This document shows, piece after piece, positions 29,770 to 43,368 of a DNA stretch of 64,000 bases. The stretch spans positions 6,036,453 to 6,100,452 of the forward strand of contig NC_133008.1 of the NCBI RefSeq assembly GCF_048564905.1, read 5' to 3'. Every line of letters starts with the position of its first letter. The stretch's first letter is position 1. Under the pieces are notes generated by a model. It was given only the letters and a program-made list of their open reading frames with translations, did not search any database and had not been told where the DNA came from. The DNA comes from Vicugna pacos. Lineage: Eukaryota; Chordata; Mammalia; Artiodactyla; Camelidae. Position numbers and translations under genes: made by a program.

Positions 29770-32700
29770 TGGCCTGCACACTCCTGGGCCTTGACACTCC
29801 TTTATCTGCACACTCCTGGGCATGCACATTCCTGTGTCTGCACATTCCCAGGCCTGCTCCCTCCTGAGCCTACAAACTCCTGGTCCTGCACACTCCTGGG
29901 CCAGCAACTCCTGGGTCTCCCCTCTCCTGGGCCTGCACACTCCTCGGTCTGCACACTCTGGGGCCAGCACACTCCTGTGTCTGCAGACACCAACTGCACA
30001 CTACTGGGCCTATACACTCCTGGTCCTGCCCACTCCTGGGGCTGCACACAACTGTGTCTGCGCACTCATGGGTCTGCACACTCCTGTGTCTGCAAACACC
30101 TGTGCCTGCACACTCGTGGGCCGGCACACTACTGGGCCTGCCCTCTCCAGGCCTGCACACTCCTCGGCCTGCCATCTCCTGGGCCTGTACACTCCTGATC
30201 CTGCCTGCTGCTGGTCCTGCACACTCATTGCCTGACTTCTCATGGGCCTGAACACTCCTGTGTCTGCACACTTCTGGGCCTGCACACCCATGGGCCTGCA
30301 CACTACTGGGCATGCTCCATCCTGTGCCTGCACACTCCTGGGCCAGCACACTCCTGGGCCTGAAAACTCTTGGGCCTGCTACCTCCTGTGCCTGCACACA
30401 CCTTGGCCTGCTCCATCCCGTGCCAGCACACTCCTGGGCCTGACCTTTCCTGTGTCTGCACAGTCCTGGGCCTTCAAAATCCTGTGCCTGCACACTTCTG
30501 GGCCTGTACACCCCTTGGCCTGCAGAGTCCTGTGCCTGCTCTCTCCAGTGCCAGCACACTCCTGGGCCTGCACAGCTTTGGGCCTGCTCTCTCCTGTGCC
30601 TGCACACTCCTGGGTATGCACACTCCTGGCCTGACCTCTCCTGGGACTGCAGACTCCTGGGCCTGCACTCTCCTCTACCTGCTCTCACCTGGGCCTGTAC
30701 CCACTTCGGCCGGCCCTCTCGTGGGCCTGCACACGACTGGGCCTGTACAATCCTGTGTCTGCACACACCTGGGCCTGCACACTCCTGGGCCTGCCTACTC
30801 CTCGGCCTGCCATCTCCTGGTCCTGCACGCTCCGGGGCCTTCTCGATCCTGTGCCTGTACACTCCTGGGCTTCTGCACACTCATGGGCCTGCACACTATT
30901 GGGCCTGCACACTCTTGGGCCTGCCCTCTCCTGGGCCTGCACACTCTTGGGCCTGCCCTCTCCTGGGCCTGCACACACATGGGCCTGCCCTCTCCTGGGC
31001 CTGCACACTCTTGGGCCTGCCCTCTCCTGGGCCTGCACACACATGGGCCTGCCCTCTCCTGGGCCTGCACACTATTGGGCCTGCTTTCTCCTGTGCCTCC
31101 ACACTCCTGGGCCTGGACACTCCTTGGCCAGCAACTCCTAGACTCCCCTCTCCTGGGCCTGCACACACCTGGGCCTGCACACTCCTGGAACTGAACAATC
31201 CTGGGCCTGCCCTCTCCTGGGTATGCACACTCCTGTGTCTGCAAACACCTGTGCCTGCACACTCGTGGGCCGGCACACTCCTGGGCCTGCCCTCTCCGGG
31301 CCTGCACACTCCTGATCCTGCCTGCTGCTGGTCCTGCACACTCATTGCCTAACTTCTCATGGCCCTGAACACTCCTGTGTCTGCACACTTCTGGGCCTGC
31401 ACACCCATGGGCCTGCACACTACTGGGCATGCTCCATCCTGTGCCTGCACACTCCTGGGCCAGCACACTCCTGGGCCTGAAAACTCTTGGGCCTGCTACC
31501 TCCTGTGCCTGCACACACCTTGGCCTGCTCCATCCCGTGCCAGCACACTCCTGGGCCTGCTTCCTCTTGGGCCTGACCTTTCCTGTGTCTGCACACCCCT
31601 GGGCCTTCAAAATCCTGTGCCTGCACACTTCTGGGCCTGTACACCCCTTGGCCTGCAGAGTCCTGTGCCTGCTCTCCCAGTGCCAGCACACTACTGGGCC
31701 TGCATATTCCTGGCCTGCTCCCTCCTGTGCCTCCACACAATTAGGCCTGCACACTCATGGGCCTGCACACTCCTGGGCGTACACACTCCTGGGTCTTCAC
31801 ACTCCTAGGCCTGCCCTCTCCTGGGCCTGCACACTCCTGGGCTGGCCCTCTCCTGGTCCTGAACACTCCTGGGCCTGCTCCCTACTGTGCCTGTACACTC
31901 CTGGGTATGCACACTCCTGGCCTGACCTCTCCTGGGACTGCGGATTCCTGGGCCTGCAGAGTCCTGGGCCTTCTCGATCCTGCGCCTGTACACTCCTGTG
32001 CTTGTGCACCCATGGGCCTGCAGACTCCTGTGCATGCTCTCTCCGGTGCCAGCACACTCCTGGGCCTGCACACTATTGGGCCTGCCCTCTCCTGGGCCTG
32101 CACACACATGGGCCTACTCTCTCCTGGGCCTAAACCCTCCTGTGTATGCACACTAATGGGCCTGCACACTCCTGGGCCTGCACACTCCTTGCCCTGCTCC
32201 CTCCTGTGCCTGAACACTCCAGGGCCTGGACATTCCTGGGCCTGCTCCCTCCAGTGCCTTCACACTCTTGGGCCTGAACACTCATGGGCCTGCTCAATCC
32301 TGTGCCTGCACACTCCTGGCCTTGTACACCCATGGGCCTGCAGACTCCTGTGCCAGCACACTCCTGGGCCTGCACACTCTTGGGCCTGCACACTCATTGG
32401 CCTGCACACACATGGGCCTACTCTCTCCTGGGCCTTAACCCACCTGTGTATGCACACTAATGGGCCTGCACACTCCTGGGCCTGCACACTCCTTGGCCTG
32501 CTCCCTCCTGGGCCTGCACACTCCTGGTCCTGCACACTCCTGGGCCTGCACACTCCTCGGTCTTCACACTCCTAGGCCTGCACACTCCTGGACCTGCCCT
32601 CTCCTTGGCAGGACCTCAACATTTCTTCCGTCTCCTTTGTCTGCACGCTCCTGGTCCTGCACACTCCTGGACCTGCTCTCACCTGGGCCTGCACCCACTT

Positions 32701-35700
32701 CGGCCGGACCGCTCCTCGGCCTCCACATTCCTGGGCCTGCACACTCCTGGGCCTGCACACTCTGGGGTCAGCACACTCCTGGGCGTGCACACTCCTGTGT
32801 CTGCAGACACCGGGACTGCACACTCCTGGGCCTATACACTCCTGGTCCTGCCCACTCCTGGGGCTGCACACAACTGTGTCTGTGCACTCATGGGTCTGTA
32901 CACTCCTGTGTCTGCACACTCCTGGGCCTGAACAATCCTGGGCCTGCCCTCTCCTGGGCCTGCACACACATGGGCCTACTCTCTCATGGGCCTAAACCCT
33001 CCTGTGTATGCACACTCATGGGCCTGCTCGATCCTGTGCCAGCACCATCTTAGGCCTGCACACTCATGGGCCTGCACACTCCTTGGCCTGCTCCCTCCTG
33101 GGCCTGCACACTCCTCGGTCTTCACACTCCTAGGCCTGTACACTCCTGGACCTGCCTTCTCCTTGGCCGGCCCTCAACATAACTGCCCTCTCCTTTGTCT
33201 GCGCACTCCTGGGCCTGGACACACCTGGGCCTGCCCCCAGCTGTCCTGCCCTCTGCTGTGTCTGCACAACCCTAGGCCTGCACACTCATGTGCCTGCTCC
33301 ATCCTGTGCCTTCACGCTCCTCTGAACACTCCTGTGCATGCATACTCCTGGCCTTCCCTCTCCTGGGAATGCAGACACCTGGGCCTGCACACTCCTGGAC
33401 CTGCTCTCACCTGGGCCTGCACCCACTTCGGCTGGCCCTCTCCTGGGCCTGCACATTCCTGGGCCTGCTCTCTCCTATGCCTCCACACTCCTGGGCCTGC
33501 ACACTCCTGGGCCTGAACAATCCTGGGCCTGCCCTCTCCTGGGTCTGCACACTCCGGTGTCTGCAAACACCTGTGCCTGCACACTCGTGGGCCGGCACAC
33601 TCCTAGGCCTGCCCTCTCTGGGCCTGCACACTCCTGGGCCAATCCTCTCCTGTGCCTGCATACTCCTCGGTCTGCCATCTCCTGGTCCTGCACACTCCTG
33701 GGCCTTCTCGATCCTGTGCCTGTACACTCCTGGGCTTGTGCACCCATGGGCCTGCAGAATCCTGTGCATGCTCTCTCCGGTGCCAGCACACTCCTGGGCC
33801 TGCCCACACATGGGCCTACTCCCTCCTGGGCCTAAACCATCTTCTGTATGCACACTAAAGGGCCTGCATGCTCCTGGGCCTGCTTCCTCCTGTGCCTCCA
33901 CACAATTGGGCCTGCACACTCCTGGGCCTGCACACTCCTGGGTGTACATACTCCTGGGTCTTCACACTCCTAGGCCTGCCCTCTCCTGGGCGGGCCCTCC
34001 CCTGGTCCTGAACACTCCTGGGCCTGCTCCCTACTGTGCCTGTACACTACTGGGTATGCACACTCCTGGCCTGACCTCTCCTGGGACTGCGGAATCCTGG
34101 GCCTGCACTCTCCTCTACCGGCTCTCACCTGGGCCTGTACCCACTTCGGCCGGCCCTCTCGTGGGCCTGCACACGACTGGGCCTGCACAATCCTGTGTCT
34201 GCACACACCTGGGCCTGCACACCCTTGGGCCTGCACACTCCTGGGCCTGCCTACTCCTCGGCCTGCCATCTCCTGGTCCTGCACACTCCTGGGCCTTCTC
34301 GATCCTGTGCCTGTACAATCCTGGGCTTGTGCACCCATGGGCCTGCAGACTCCTGTGCATGCTCTCTCCACTGCCAGCACACTCCTGGGCCTGCACACTA
34401 TTGGGCCTGCCCTCTCCTGGGCCTGCACACACAGGGGCCTACTCTCTCCTGGGCCTAAACCCTCCGGTGTATGCACACTAATGGGCCTGCTCCCTCCTGT
34501 GCCTGCACACTCCAGGGCCTGGACATTCCTGGGCCTGCTCCCTCCTGTGCCTCCACACTCTTGGGCCTGCACACTCATGGGCCTGCTCGATCCTCTGCCT
34601 GCACACTCCTGGGCTTCTACACCCATGGGCCTGCAGACTCCTGTGCCAGCACACTCGTGGGCCTGCACACTCATGGGCCTGCACACACATGGGCCTACTC
34701 TCTCCTGGGCCTTAACCCACCTGTGTATGCACACTAATGGGCCTGCACACTCCTGGGCCTGCACACTCCTTGGCCTGCTCCCTCCTGGGCCAGCACGCTC
34801 TTGGGCCTGCCCTCTCCTGGGCCTGCATACACATGGGCCTACTCTCTCCTGGGCCTATCCCTCCTGTGTATGCACACTAATGGGCCTGCACACTCCTGGG
34901 CCTGCACACTCCTTGGCCTGCTCCCTCCTGGGCCTGCACACTCCTTGGCCTGCTCCCTCCTGGGCCTGCACACTCCTGGTCCTGCACACTCCTGGGCCTG
35001 CACACTCCTCGGTCTTCACACTCCTAGGCTTGCACACTCCTGGACCTGCCCTCTCGTTGGCAGGACCTCAACATTTCTTCCGTCTCCTTTGTCTGCACGC
35101 TCCTGGTCCTGCACAATCCTGGGCCTGCTCCATCCAGTGCCTGCACACTCCTGGACCTGCCTTCTCCTTGGCCGGCCCTCAACATAACTGCCCTCTCCTT
35201 TCTCTGTGCACTCTTGGGCCTGGACACACCTGGGCCTGCCCCCAACTGTCCTGCCCTCTGCTGTGTCTGCACAACCCTAGGCCTACACACTCATGTGCCT
35301 GCTCCATCCTGTGCCTTCACACTCCTCTGTCTGAACATTCCTGTGCATGCATACTCCTGGCCTTCCCTCCCCTAGGAATGCAGACACCTGGGCCCACACA
35401 CTCCTGGACCTGCTCTCACCTGGGCCTGCACCCACTTCGGCCGGCCCTCTCCTGGGCCTGTACATTCCTGGGCCTGCTCTCTTCTGTGCCTCCACACTCC
35501 TGGGCCTGAACAATCCTGGGCCTGCCCTCTCCTGGGTCTGCACACTCCGGTGTCTGCAAACACCTGTGCCTGCACACTCGTGGGCCGGCACACTCCTGGG
35601 CCAGCCCTCTCCGGGCCTGTACACTCCTGGGCCAATCCTCTCCTGTGTCTGCATACTCCTCGGCCTGCCATCTCCTGGTCCTGCACACTCCTGGGCCTTC

Positions 35701-38700
35701 TCGATCCTGTACCTGTACACTCCTGGGCTTCTGCACCCATGGGCCTGCAGAATCCTGTGCATGCTCTCTCCAGTGCCAGCACACTTCTGGGCCTGCCCTC
35801 TACTGGGCCTGCACACACATGGGCCTACTCTCTCCTGGGCCTAAACCCTCCTGTGTATGCACACTAAAGGGCCTGCACACTCCTTGGCCTGCTTCCTCCT
35901 GTGCCTGCACACTCCAGGGCCTGGACATTCCTGGGCCTGCTCCCTCCTGTGCCTACACACTCCAGGGCCTGCACACTCCTGGGCCTGCACAGTCATGGGC
36001 CTGCACACTCCTGGGCGTACATACTCCAGGGTCTTCACACTCCTAGGCCTGCCCCCTCCTGGTCCTGAACACACCTGGGCCTGCTCCCTACTGTGCCTGT
36101 ACACTCCTGGGTATGCACACTCCTGGCCTGACCTCTCCTGGGACTGCGGATTCCTGGGCCTGCAGAGTCCTGGGCCTGCACTCTCCTCTACCTGCTCTCA
36201 CCTGGGCCTGTACCCACTTCGGCCGGCCCTCTCGTGGGCCTGCACACGACTGGGCCTGGACAATCCTGTGTCTGCACACACCTGGGCCTGCACACCCTTG
36301 GGCCTGCACACTCCTGGACCTGCTCTCACCTGGGCTTGCACCCACTTCGGCTGGCCCGCTCCTGGGCCTGCACATTCCTGGGCCTGCACACTCATGGGCC
36401 TGCTCGATCCTGTGCCTGCACACTCCTGGGCTTATACACCCATGGGCCTGCAGACTCCTGTGCCAGCACAATCCTGGGCCTGCACACTCATGGGCCTGGA
36501 CACTCCTTGGCCTGCTCCCTCCTGGGCCTCCACACTCCTGGGCCTGCACACTCCTGGGCCTGCACTCTGGGGCCAGCACACTCCTGGGCGTGCACACTCC
36601 TGTGTCTGCAGACACCGGGATTTCACACTCCTGGGCCTATACACTCCTGGTCCTGCCCACTCCTGGGGCTGCACACAACTGTGTCTGCACACTCATGGGT
36701 CTGTACACTCCTGTGCCTGCACACTCTTGGGTCTGCCCTCTACGGGCCTGCACACTCCTGGGCCAGTCCTCTCCTGTGCCTGCATACTCCTCGGCCTGCC
36801 ATCTCCTGGGCCCGTACACTCCTGATCCTGCCTGCTGCTGGTCCTGCACACTCATTGCCTGACTTCTCATGGGCCTGAACACTCCTGTGTCTGCACACTT
36901 CTGGGCCTGCACACCCATGGGCCTGCACACTACTGGGCATGCTCCGTCCTGTACCTGCACACTCCTGGGCCTGAAAACGCTTGGGCCTGCTTCCTCCTGT
37001 GCCTGCACACACCTTGGCCTGCTCCATCCCATGCAAGCACACTCCTGGGCCTGCTTCCTCGTGGGCCTGACCTTTCCTGTGACTGCACACTCCTGGGCCT
37101 TCAAAATCCTGTGCCTGCACACTTCTGGGCCTGTACACCCCTTGGCCTGCAGAGTCCTGTGCCTGCTCTCTCCAGTGCCAGCACACTCCTGGGCCTGCAC
37201 AGTTCTGGGCCTGCTCTCTCCTGGGCCTGCAAATTCGTCGGCCTCCCCTTTCCTTAGCCTGTACGTTATTGGGCCTGCACATTCCTGGCCTGCTCCCTCC
37301 GGTGCCTCCACACAATTGGGCCTGCACACTCCTGGGCCTGCACAGTCATGGGCCTGCACACTCCTGGGCGTACACACTCCTGGGTCTTCACACTCCTAGG
37401 CCTGCCCTCTCGTGGGCCTGCACACTCCTGGGCTGGCCCTCTCCTGGTCCTGAACACTCCTGGGCTGGCCCTCTCCTGGTCCTGAACAGTCCTGGGCCTG
37501 CTCCCTACTGTGCCTGTACACTCCTGGGTATGCACACTCCTGGCCTGACCTCTCCTGGGCCTGCACACTCCTGGGCTGGCCCTCTCCTGGTCCTGAACAC
37601 TCCTGGGCCTGCTCCCTACTGTGCCTGTACACTCCTGGGTATGCACACTCCTGGCCTGACCTCCAGTCCTGGGACTGCGGACTCCTGGACCTGCACTCTC
37701 CTCTACCTGCTCTCACCTGGGCCTGTACCCACTTCAGTCGGCCCTTTCGTGGGCCTGCACACGACTGGGCCTGCACAATCCTGTGTCTGCACACACCTGG
37801 GCCTGCACACCCTTGGGCCTGCTCTCTCCTCTAACTGTTCTCACCTGGGCCTGTACCCACTTCGGCCGGCCCTCTCATGAGCCTGCACACGACTGGGCCT
37901 GGACAATCCTGTGTCTGCACACACCTGGGCCTGCACACCCTTGGGCCTGCACACTCCTGGGCCTGCCTACTCCTCGGCCTGCCATCTCCTGGTCCTGCAC
38001 ACTCCTGGGCCTTCTCGATCCTGTGCCTGTACACTCCTGGGCTTGTGCACCCATGGGCCTGCAGACTCCTGTGCATGCTCTCTCCACTGCCAGCACACTC
38101 CTGGGCCTGCACACTATTGGGCCTGCCCTCTCCTGGGCCTGCACACACAGGGGCCTACTCTCTCCTGGGCCTAAACCCTCCGGTGTATGCACACTAATGG
38201 GCCTGCTCCCTCCTGTGCCTGCACACTCCAGGGCCTGGACATTCCTGGGCCTGCTCCCTCCTGTGCCTCCACACTCTTGGGCCTGCACACTCATGGGCCT
38301 GCTCGATCCTCTGCCTGCACACTCCTGGGCTTCTACACCCATAGGCCTGCAGACTCCTGTGCCAGCACACTCGTGGGCCTGCACACTCATGGGCCTGCAC
38401 ACTCCTTGGCCTGCTCCCTCCTGGGCCTGCACACTTCTGATCCTGCACACTCCTGGGCCTGCACACTCCTCGGTCTTCACACTCCTAGGCCTGCACACTC
38501 CTGGACCTGCCTTCTCCTTGGCCGGCCCTCAACATAACTGCCCTCTCCTTTGTCTGCGCACGCCTGGGCCTGGACACACCTGGGCCTGCCCCCAGCTGTC
38601 CTGCCCTCTGCTGTGTCTGCACACCCCTAGGCCTGCACACTCATGTGCCTGCTCCATCCTGTGCCTGCACACTCCTGTGCATGCATACTCCTGGCCTTCC

Positions 38701-41700
38701 CTCTCCTGGGAATGCAGACACCTGGGCCTGCACACTCCTGGACCTGCTCTCACCTGGGCCTGCACCCACTTCAGCCGGCCCTCTCCTGGGCCTGCACATT
38801 CCTGGGCCTGCTCTCTCCTGTGCCTCCACACTCCTTGGCCTGCAAACTCCTGGGCCTGCTCCCTCCTGTACCTACACACTCCAGGGCCTGCCCTCTCGTG
38901 GGCCTGCACACTGCTGGAACTGCACACACCTGGGCCTGCACACTCCTGAACCTGCGCACACCTGGGCCTGCATGAACCTGGGCCTGTACACTCCTGGGCC
39001 TGCACACTCCTGGGCCTGCTCCCTCCTGGGCCTGCTACCACCTATGCCTGCACACTCCTAGGCTGTTCCCACCTGTGCCTGGAAACTCCTGGGCCTACAC
39101 ACTCCTGCTCCTGCCCTCTCCTGTGCCTGCACACCTTTGGGCCTTCACACTCCTATGCCTGCTCCCTCTTGTATCTGCACACTCCTGGGCCTGCCCTATC
39201 GTAGGCCTGCACACTCCTGGATCTGCACACTCCTGGGCCTGCTCCCTTCTGTGCCGTCACATTTCTGGGACTGCACAATTGTGTGCCTGCACACTCCTGG
39301 GCCTGCACACTTCTGCACCTGTACACTCGTGGGCATGCACACCCTGGGCCTGCACAGCCCTGGGCCTGCACACTCCGTCTCTGCACACTGGTTCTGCACA
39401 CTCCTGATCCTGCACACTCCTGGGCCTGTACACTCTTGGGCCTGCCCTGGCCTGCTCCTGCACCCTCCTGGGCCTGCACACTCCTCTGTCTGCACACTCC
39501 TTGGCCTGCACACTCTGGGTCTGCTCCCTCATGTACCTGTACACTCCTGGGCCTACAGGATACTGGGCCTGATCCCACATGTGCCTGCACACACGTGGGT
39601 CTGCACACTTCCCGGTCTGCTAACTCCTGTGCCTGCACAGTCCTGGGCCTGCACACTCCTGTGCCTGCGCACTCCTGGGCCTGCACACTCCTGGGCCTGC
39701 ACTTTCCTTGGCCTGCACACTCCTGGGCCTTCCCTGGCCTGGCCCTACACACTACAGGGACCCCACACTCCTGGAACTGCATCCTCATCGGCCTGCACAC
39801 TCCAGGACCTGCACAATCTTGGGCCTGAACACACCTGGGCCTATATACTCCTGAATCTGCACACTCCTGTGCCTGCACACCGCTGGGCCTGCACAGCCCT
39901 GGACCTGCACACTGCTGTCTCTGCACACTCCAGTGTCTGTACACTCCTGGGCCTGCAAACTCCAGGGCATGCACACACATGGGCCTGTACACTCCTGGGC
40001 CTGAACACTCCTGGGCCTGCCCTGGCCTGGGCCTGCACCCTCCTTGTCCTGCACACTCCTCTGTTTGCACACTCTTCGGCCTGCACACTTCTGGCCCTGC
40101 ACAATGCTGGGCCTGCCTTCTCCTGGGCCCGCACAATCCCCCGTGTGCACACTCCTGGGCCTGCACCCTCCTTGTCCTGCACACTCCTGGCCCTGCACAA
40201 TGCTGGGCCTGCCTTCTCCTGGGCCCGCACAATCCCTCGTGTGCACACTCCTGGGCCTGCACACTCGTGGGCATTCCCTCTCCTGGGCCTGCCCCCAATT
40301 CGGCCGGCCCTCTCCTGGATCTAAACAGTCTTGGGCCTGCACACTACTGGGCCCGCTCCCACTTGTGCCTGCACACACCTGGGCCGGCACACTCCTCGGT
40401 CTGCTCCCTCCTGTGCCTGTACACTCCTGGGCATGCACACTCCAGGGCCTGCGCTCTTCTAGGCCCGCACACTCCTGGGACAGCACACACCTGGACCTAC
40501 ACACTCCTCCACCTGCGCACAACTGGGCCTGCATGAACATGGGCTTGTACACTCCTGGGCCTGCTCCCACCTATGCCTGTACAATCCTAGGCTTGTTCCC
40601 ATCTGTGCCGGCATACTCCTGGGGCTGCACACGGCTTGCCCTGCACAGCCCTGGGCCTGTAAAATCCTGGGCCTGCACACTCCTGTCTCTGCGCACTCCG
40701 GTGTCTGCACACTCCTGGGCCTGCACACTCCTGGGCCTGCACACTCCTGGGCCTGCACACTTCTCGCCCTGCACACTCCTGGGCCTGCCCTCTCCTGGGC
40801 CCGCACAATCCCTCGTCTGCACACTCCGGGGCCTGCACACTCCTGGGCCTGCCCTCTCCTGGGCTTGCACTCTCCTGGGCCTGCACATTCCTCTGTCTGG
40901 TCTGGACACTCCTGGGCGTTCCCTCTCCTGGGCCTGATCCAATTTGTCCGGCCCTCTCCTGGACTGCACACTCTTAGGCCTGCACATTCCTTGGCCTGCA
41001 GACACTTATGCCTGTACAATCCAGGGTCTACACACTCCTGCTCCTGCCCTCTCCTGTGCCTGCACACCCCTGGGCCTGCACACTCCTGGGCCTGCCCCAT
41101 TTGGCCCTGCCCTCTGCTGTGACGGTCCTCACCTGTTCTGCACACTCCTAGGCCTGCCCTCTCCTAGGCCCGCACAATCCCTAGTCTGCAAACTCCTGTG
41201 CCTGCACAATCCTGGGCCTGCGCTCCCCTGGGCCTGCACTCTCCTTGGCCTGCACAGTCCTGTGTCTGCTCCCTCTTGTGCCGTCACACTCCTGGGACTG
41301 CACACTTCTGCGCCCGCACACTCCTGGACCTTCACAATCCTGGGCCTGCACACACCTATGCCTGTACACTCATGGGCCTACACACTCCTGCTCCTGCCCC
41401 CTTCAGTGCCTGCATACCCTTGGGCCTGCACACTTCTAGACCTGTACACTCCTGGGCCTTCCCTGGCCTGGGCCTGCACACTACTGGGACTGCACATTTC
41501 TGTGCCTGCGCACTCCTGGAACTGCACTCTCATCGGCCTGCACACTCCAGGACCAGCACAATCTTGGGCCTGCCCTACCCTAGGCCTCCACACTCCTGGA
41601 TCTGCACAATCCTGGGCCTGCTCCCTCCTGTGCCGTCACACTTCTGGGACTGCACAATTGTGCGCCTACACACTCCTGGGCCTGCATACTCCTGGGCCTG

Positions 41701-43217
41701 CACACTCCTGGACCTGTACATTTCTGGGCCTGCATACTACTGGGCCTGCACACTGCTGAGCCAGCACATCCCTGGGCCTGCACACTCCTGTCTCTGCACA
41801 CTCCTCTGTCTCTGCACACTCCTGGGCCTGCACACACATGGGCCTGTACATTCCTGGACATGCACAGTACTGAGCCCGCCCTGGCCTGGGCCTGCACCCT
41901 CCTTGTCCTGCACACTCCTCTGTCTGCACACTCTTGGGCCTGCACACTTCTGGCCCTGCACACTGCTGGGCCTGCCTTCTCCTTGGACCGCACAATCCCT
42001 CGTGTGCACACTCCTGGGCCTGCACTCTCCTGAGCCTTCCCTCTCCTGGGCCTGCCCCCAATTCGGCCGGCCCTCTCCTGGGCCTGCACACTCTTGGGCC
42101 TGCACACACCTGGGCCTGCACACTCCTCGCTCTGCTCCCTCCTGTGCCTGTACACTCCTGGGCATGCACACTCTTGGGCCTGCACACTCCTGGGCCTGCA
42201 CACTCCTGGACCTGTACACTCCTGGGCCTGCATACTACTGGGCCTGCACACTGCTGGGCCTGCACACTCCTGGGCCTGTACTCCTGGGCCTGCCCTGGCC
42301 TGGGCCCTGCACCCTCCTGGGCCTGCACACTCCTCTGTCTGCACACTCCTGGGCCTGGACACTCCTGGGGGTGCTCCCTCTCATACCTGCACACTCCTGG
42401 GCCTGCACAATACTGGGCCTGATCCCACATGTGCCTGCACACTCCTGGGCCTGCACACTCCTGGACCTGTACACTCCTGGGTCTGCACACTGCTGGGCCT
42501 GCACAGCCCTTGCCATGCATGCCCTATCCCGCGCCAGCCCCCACTTTGGCCGAGCCTCTCATGGACCTGCACACTCCAGGGCCTGCTCACATCGTCCCTA
42601 CACACTCCTGGGCCTGCCCTCTGCTTGGCGTGCACGGTCCTGGGACTCCCTATTCCTGCGCCTGAACACCCTTGGGCCTGCACACTCTGGGGCCTGCCGT
42701 CACCTGGTTCTGCACACTACAGGGACTGCACACTCCTGGCCCTGCAGACTTCTGGGCCTGCCCTCAATTCGACATGCCCTGTCCTGGGCCGGCCATCAGC
42801 TGTCCTGCCCTCACCTGTGTCTGCACTCTCCTGGGTCTGCACACTTCTGGGCTTGGACACTCCTGGGGCTGCACACTCCTGGACCTGTCCTCCCCCGGGC
42901 CTGCTCCCACTTCGGCCTGCCCTCTCCTGGACCTTCACACCCCTTGACCCACACACTTGTGTGTCTGCACACTCCTGTGTCTGCACACTCCAGGACCTGT
43001 CCTCTCCTGGGCCTGCCCCCAGTTCGGCCAGCCCTCTCCTGTGCCTACAAACTCCTGGGCCTGCCCCCACTTGGACCTGCTCTCTCCTGGGCCAGCCCTC
43101 ACCTGTCCTGCCCTCTCCTGTGTCTGCACACACTTGGGCCTACAAACTCCTGTGTCTGCACAATCCTGGGCCTGCTCCCTCCTGTGCCTGCTAACTCCTG
43201 GGCCTGCCCTCTCAGGG
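29770..43217. repeat. 16-bp minisatellite, large block (about 13.4 kb, about 840 units)
   Basis: A tandem array of CTGCACACTCCTGGGC and variants (CCCTCTC, TGTGTCTG, ACACACCT). Higher-order blocks recur: 30190-30530 matches about 31305-31680, and 34200-34690 matches 37916-38396. Three units make 48 bp, so each strand encodes one 16-residue repeat in all three frames, with no stop in the consensus. This creates long frames (up to 692 codons at 41198-43276) that are not genes. Its right end lies in the intron downstream of the ADCY1-like C2a exon. Confidence 0.97.
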
Positions 43218-43252
43218 CCCGGGAAATACTGCCACGCAGGCTGCACTCTCAC

Positions 43253-43368
43253 CGTGTTCCAGGGGTTGGCCATTAGGAATTGCCGGGCGTCGTGGCCGGC
43301 AGGAGGTTGAAGAGGACCCTTTTGTTGTCCGGCTTCACCCTCTCCATGTCGTCCCGCTCCTCCTCTGC
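43253..43368 (-). pseudogene. ADCY1-like first C2a exon, 1-bp deletion
   Basis: Encodes AEEERDDMERVKPDNKRVLF and NLLPA. A missing C then shifts the frame. The other frame carries on as ARQFLMANPWNT, like ADCY1 HVAQHFLMSNPRNM. It is 116 nt where 117 are expected. Acceptor CCCCAG, donor GTGAGA. The large minisatellite starts about 35 bp into the next intron. Confidence 0.88.

Noticed and set aside
29770-43217. CRISPR-like or protein-coding repeat array
   Set aside because: The units are head-to-tail without spacers, degenerate, and sit in mammalian DNA. It is a minisatellite.
41198-43276. A 692-codon open frame and many others of 300-400 codons on both strands
   Set aside because: All lie in the 16-bp minisatellite, whose consensus lacks stops in six frames. 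They overlap each other on both strands and have no domain, splice or promoter evidence.
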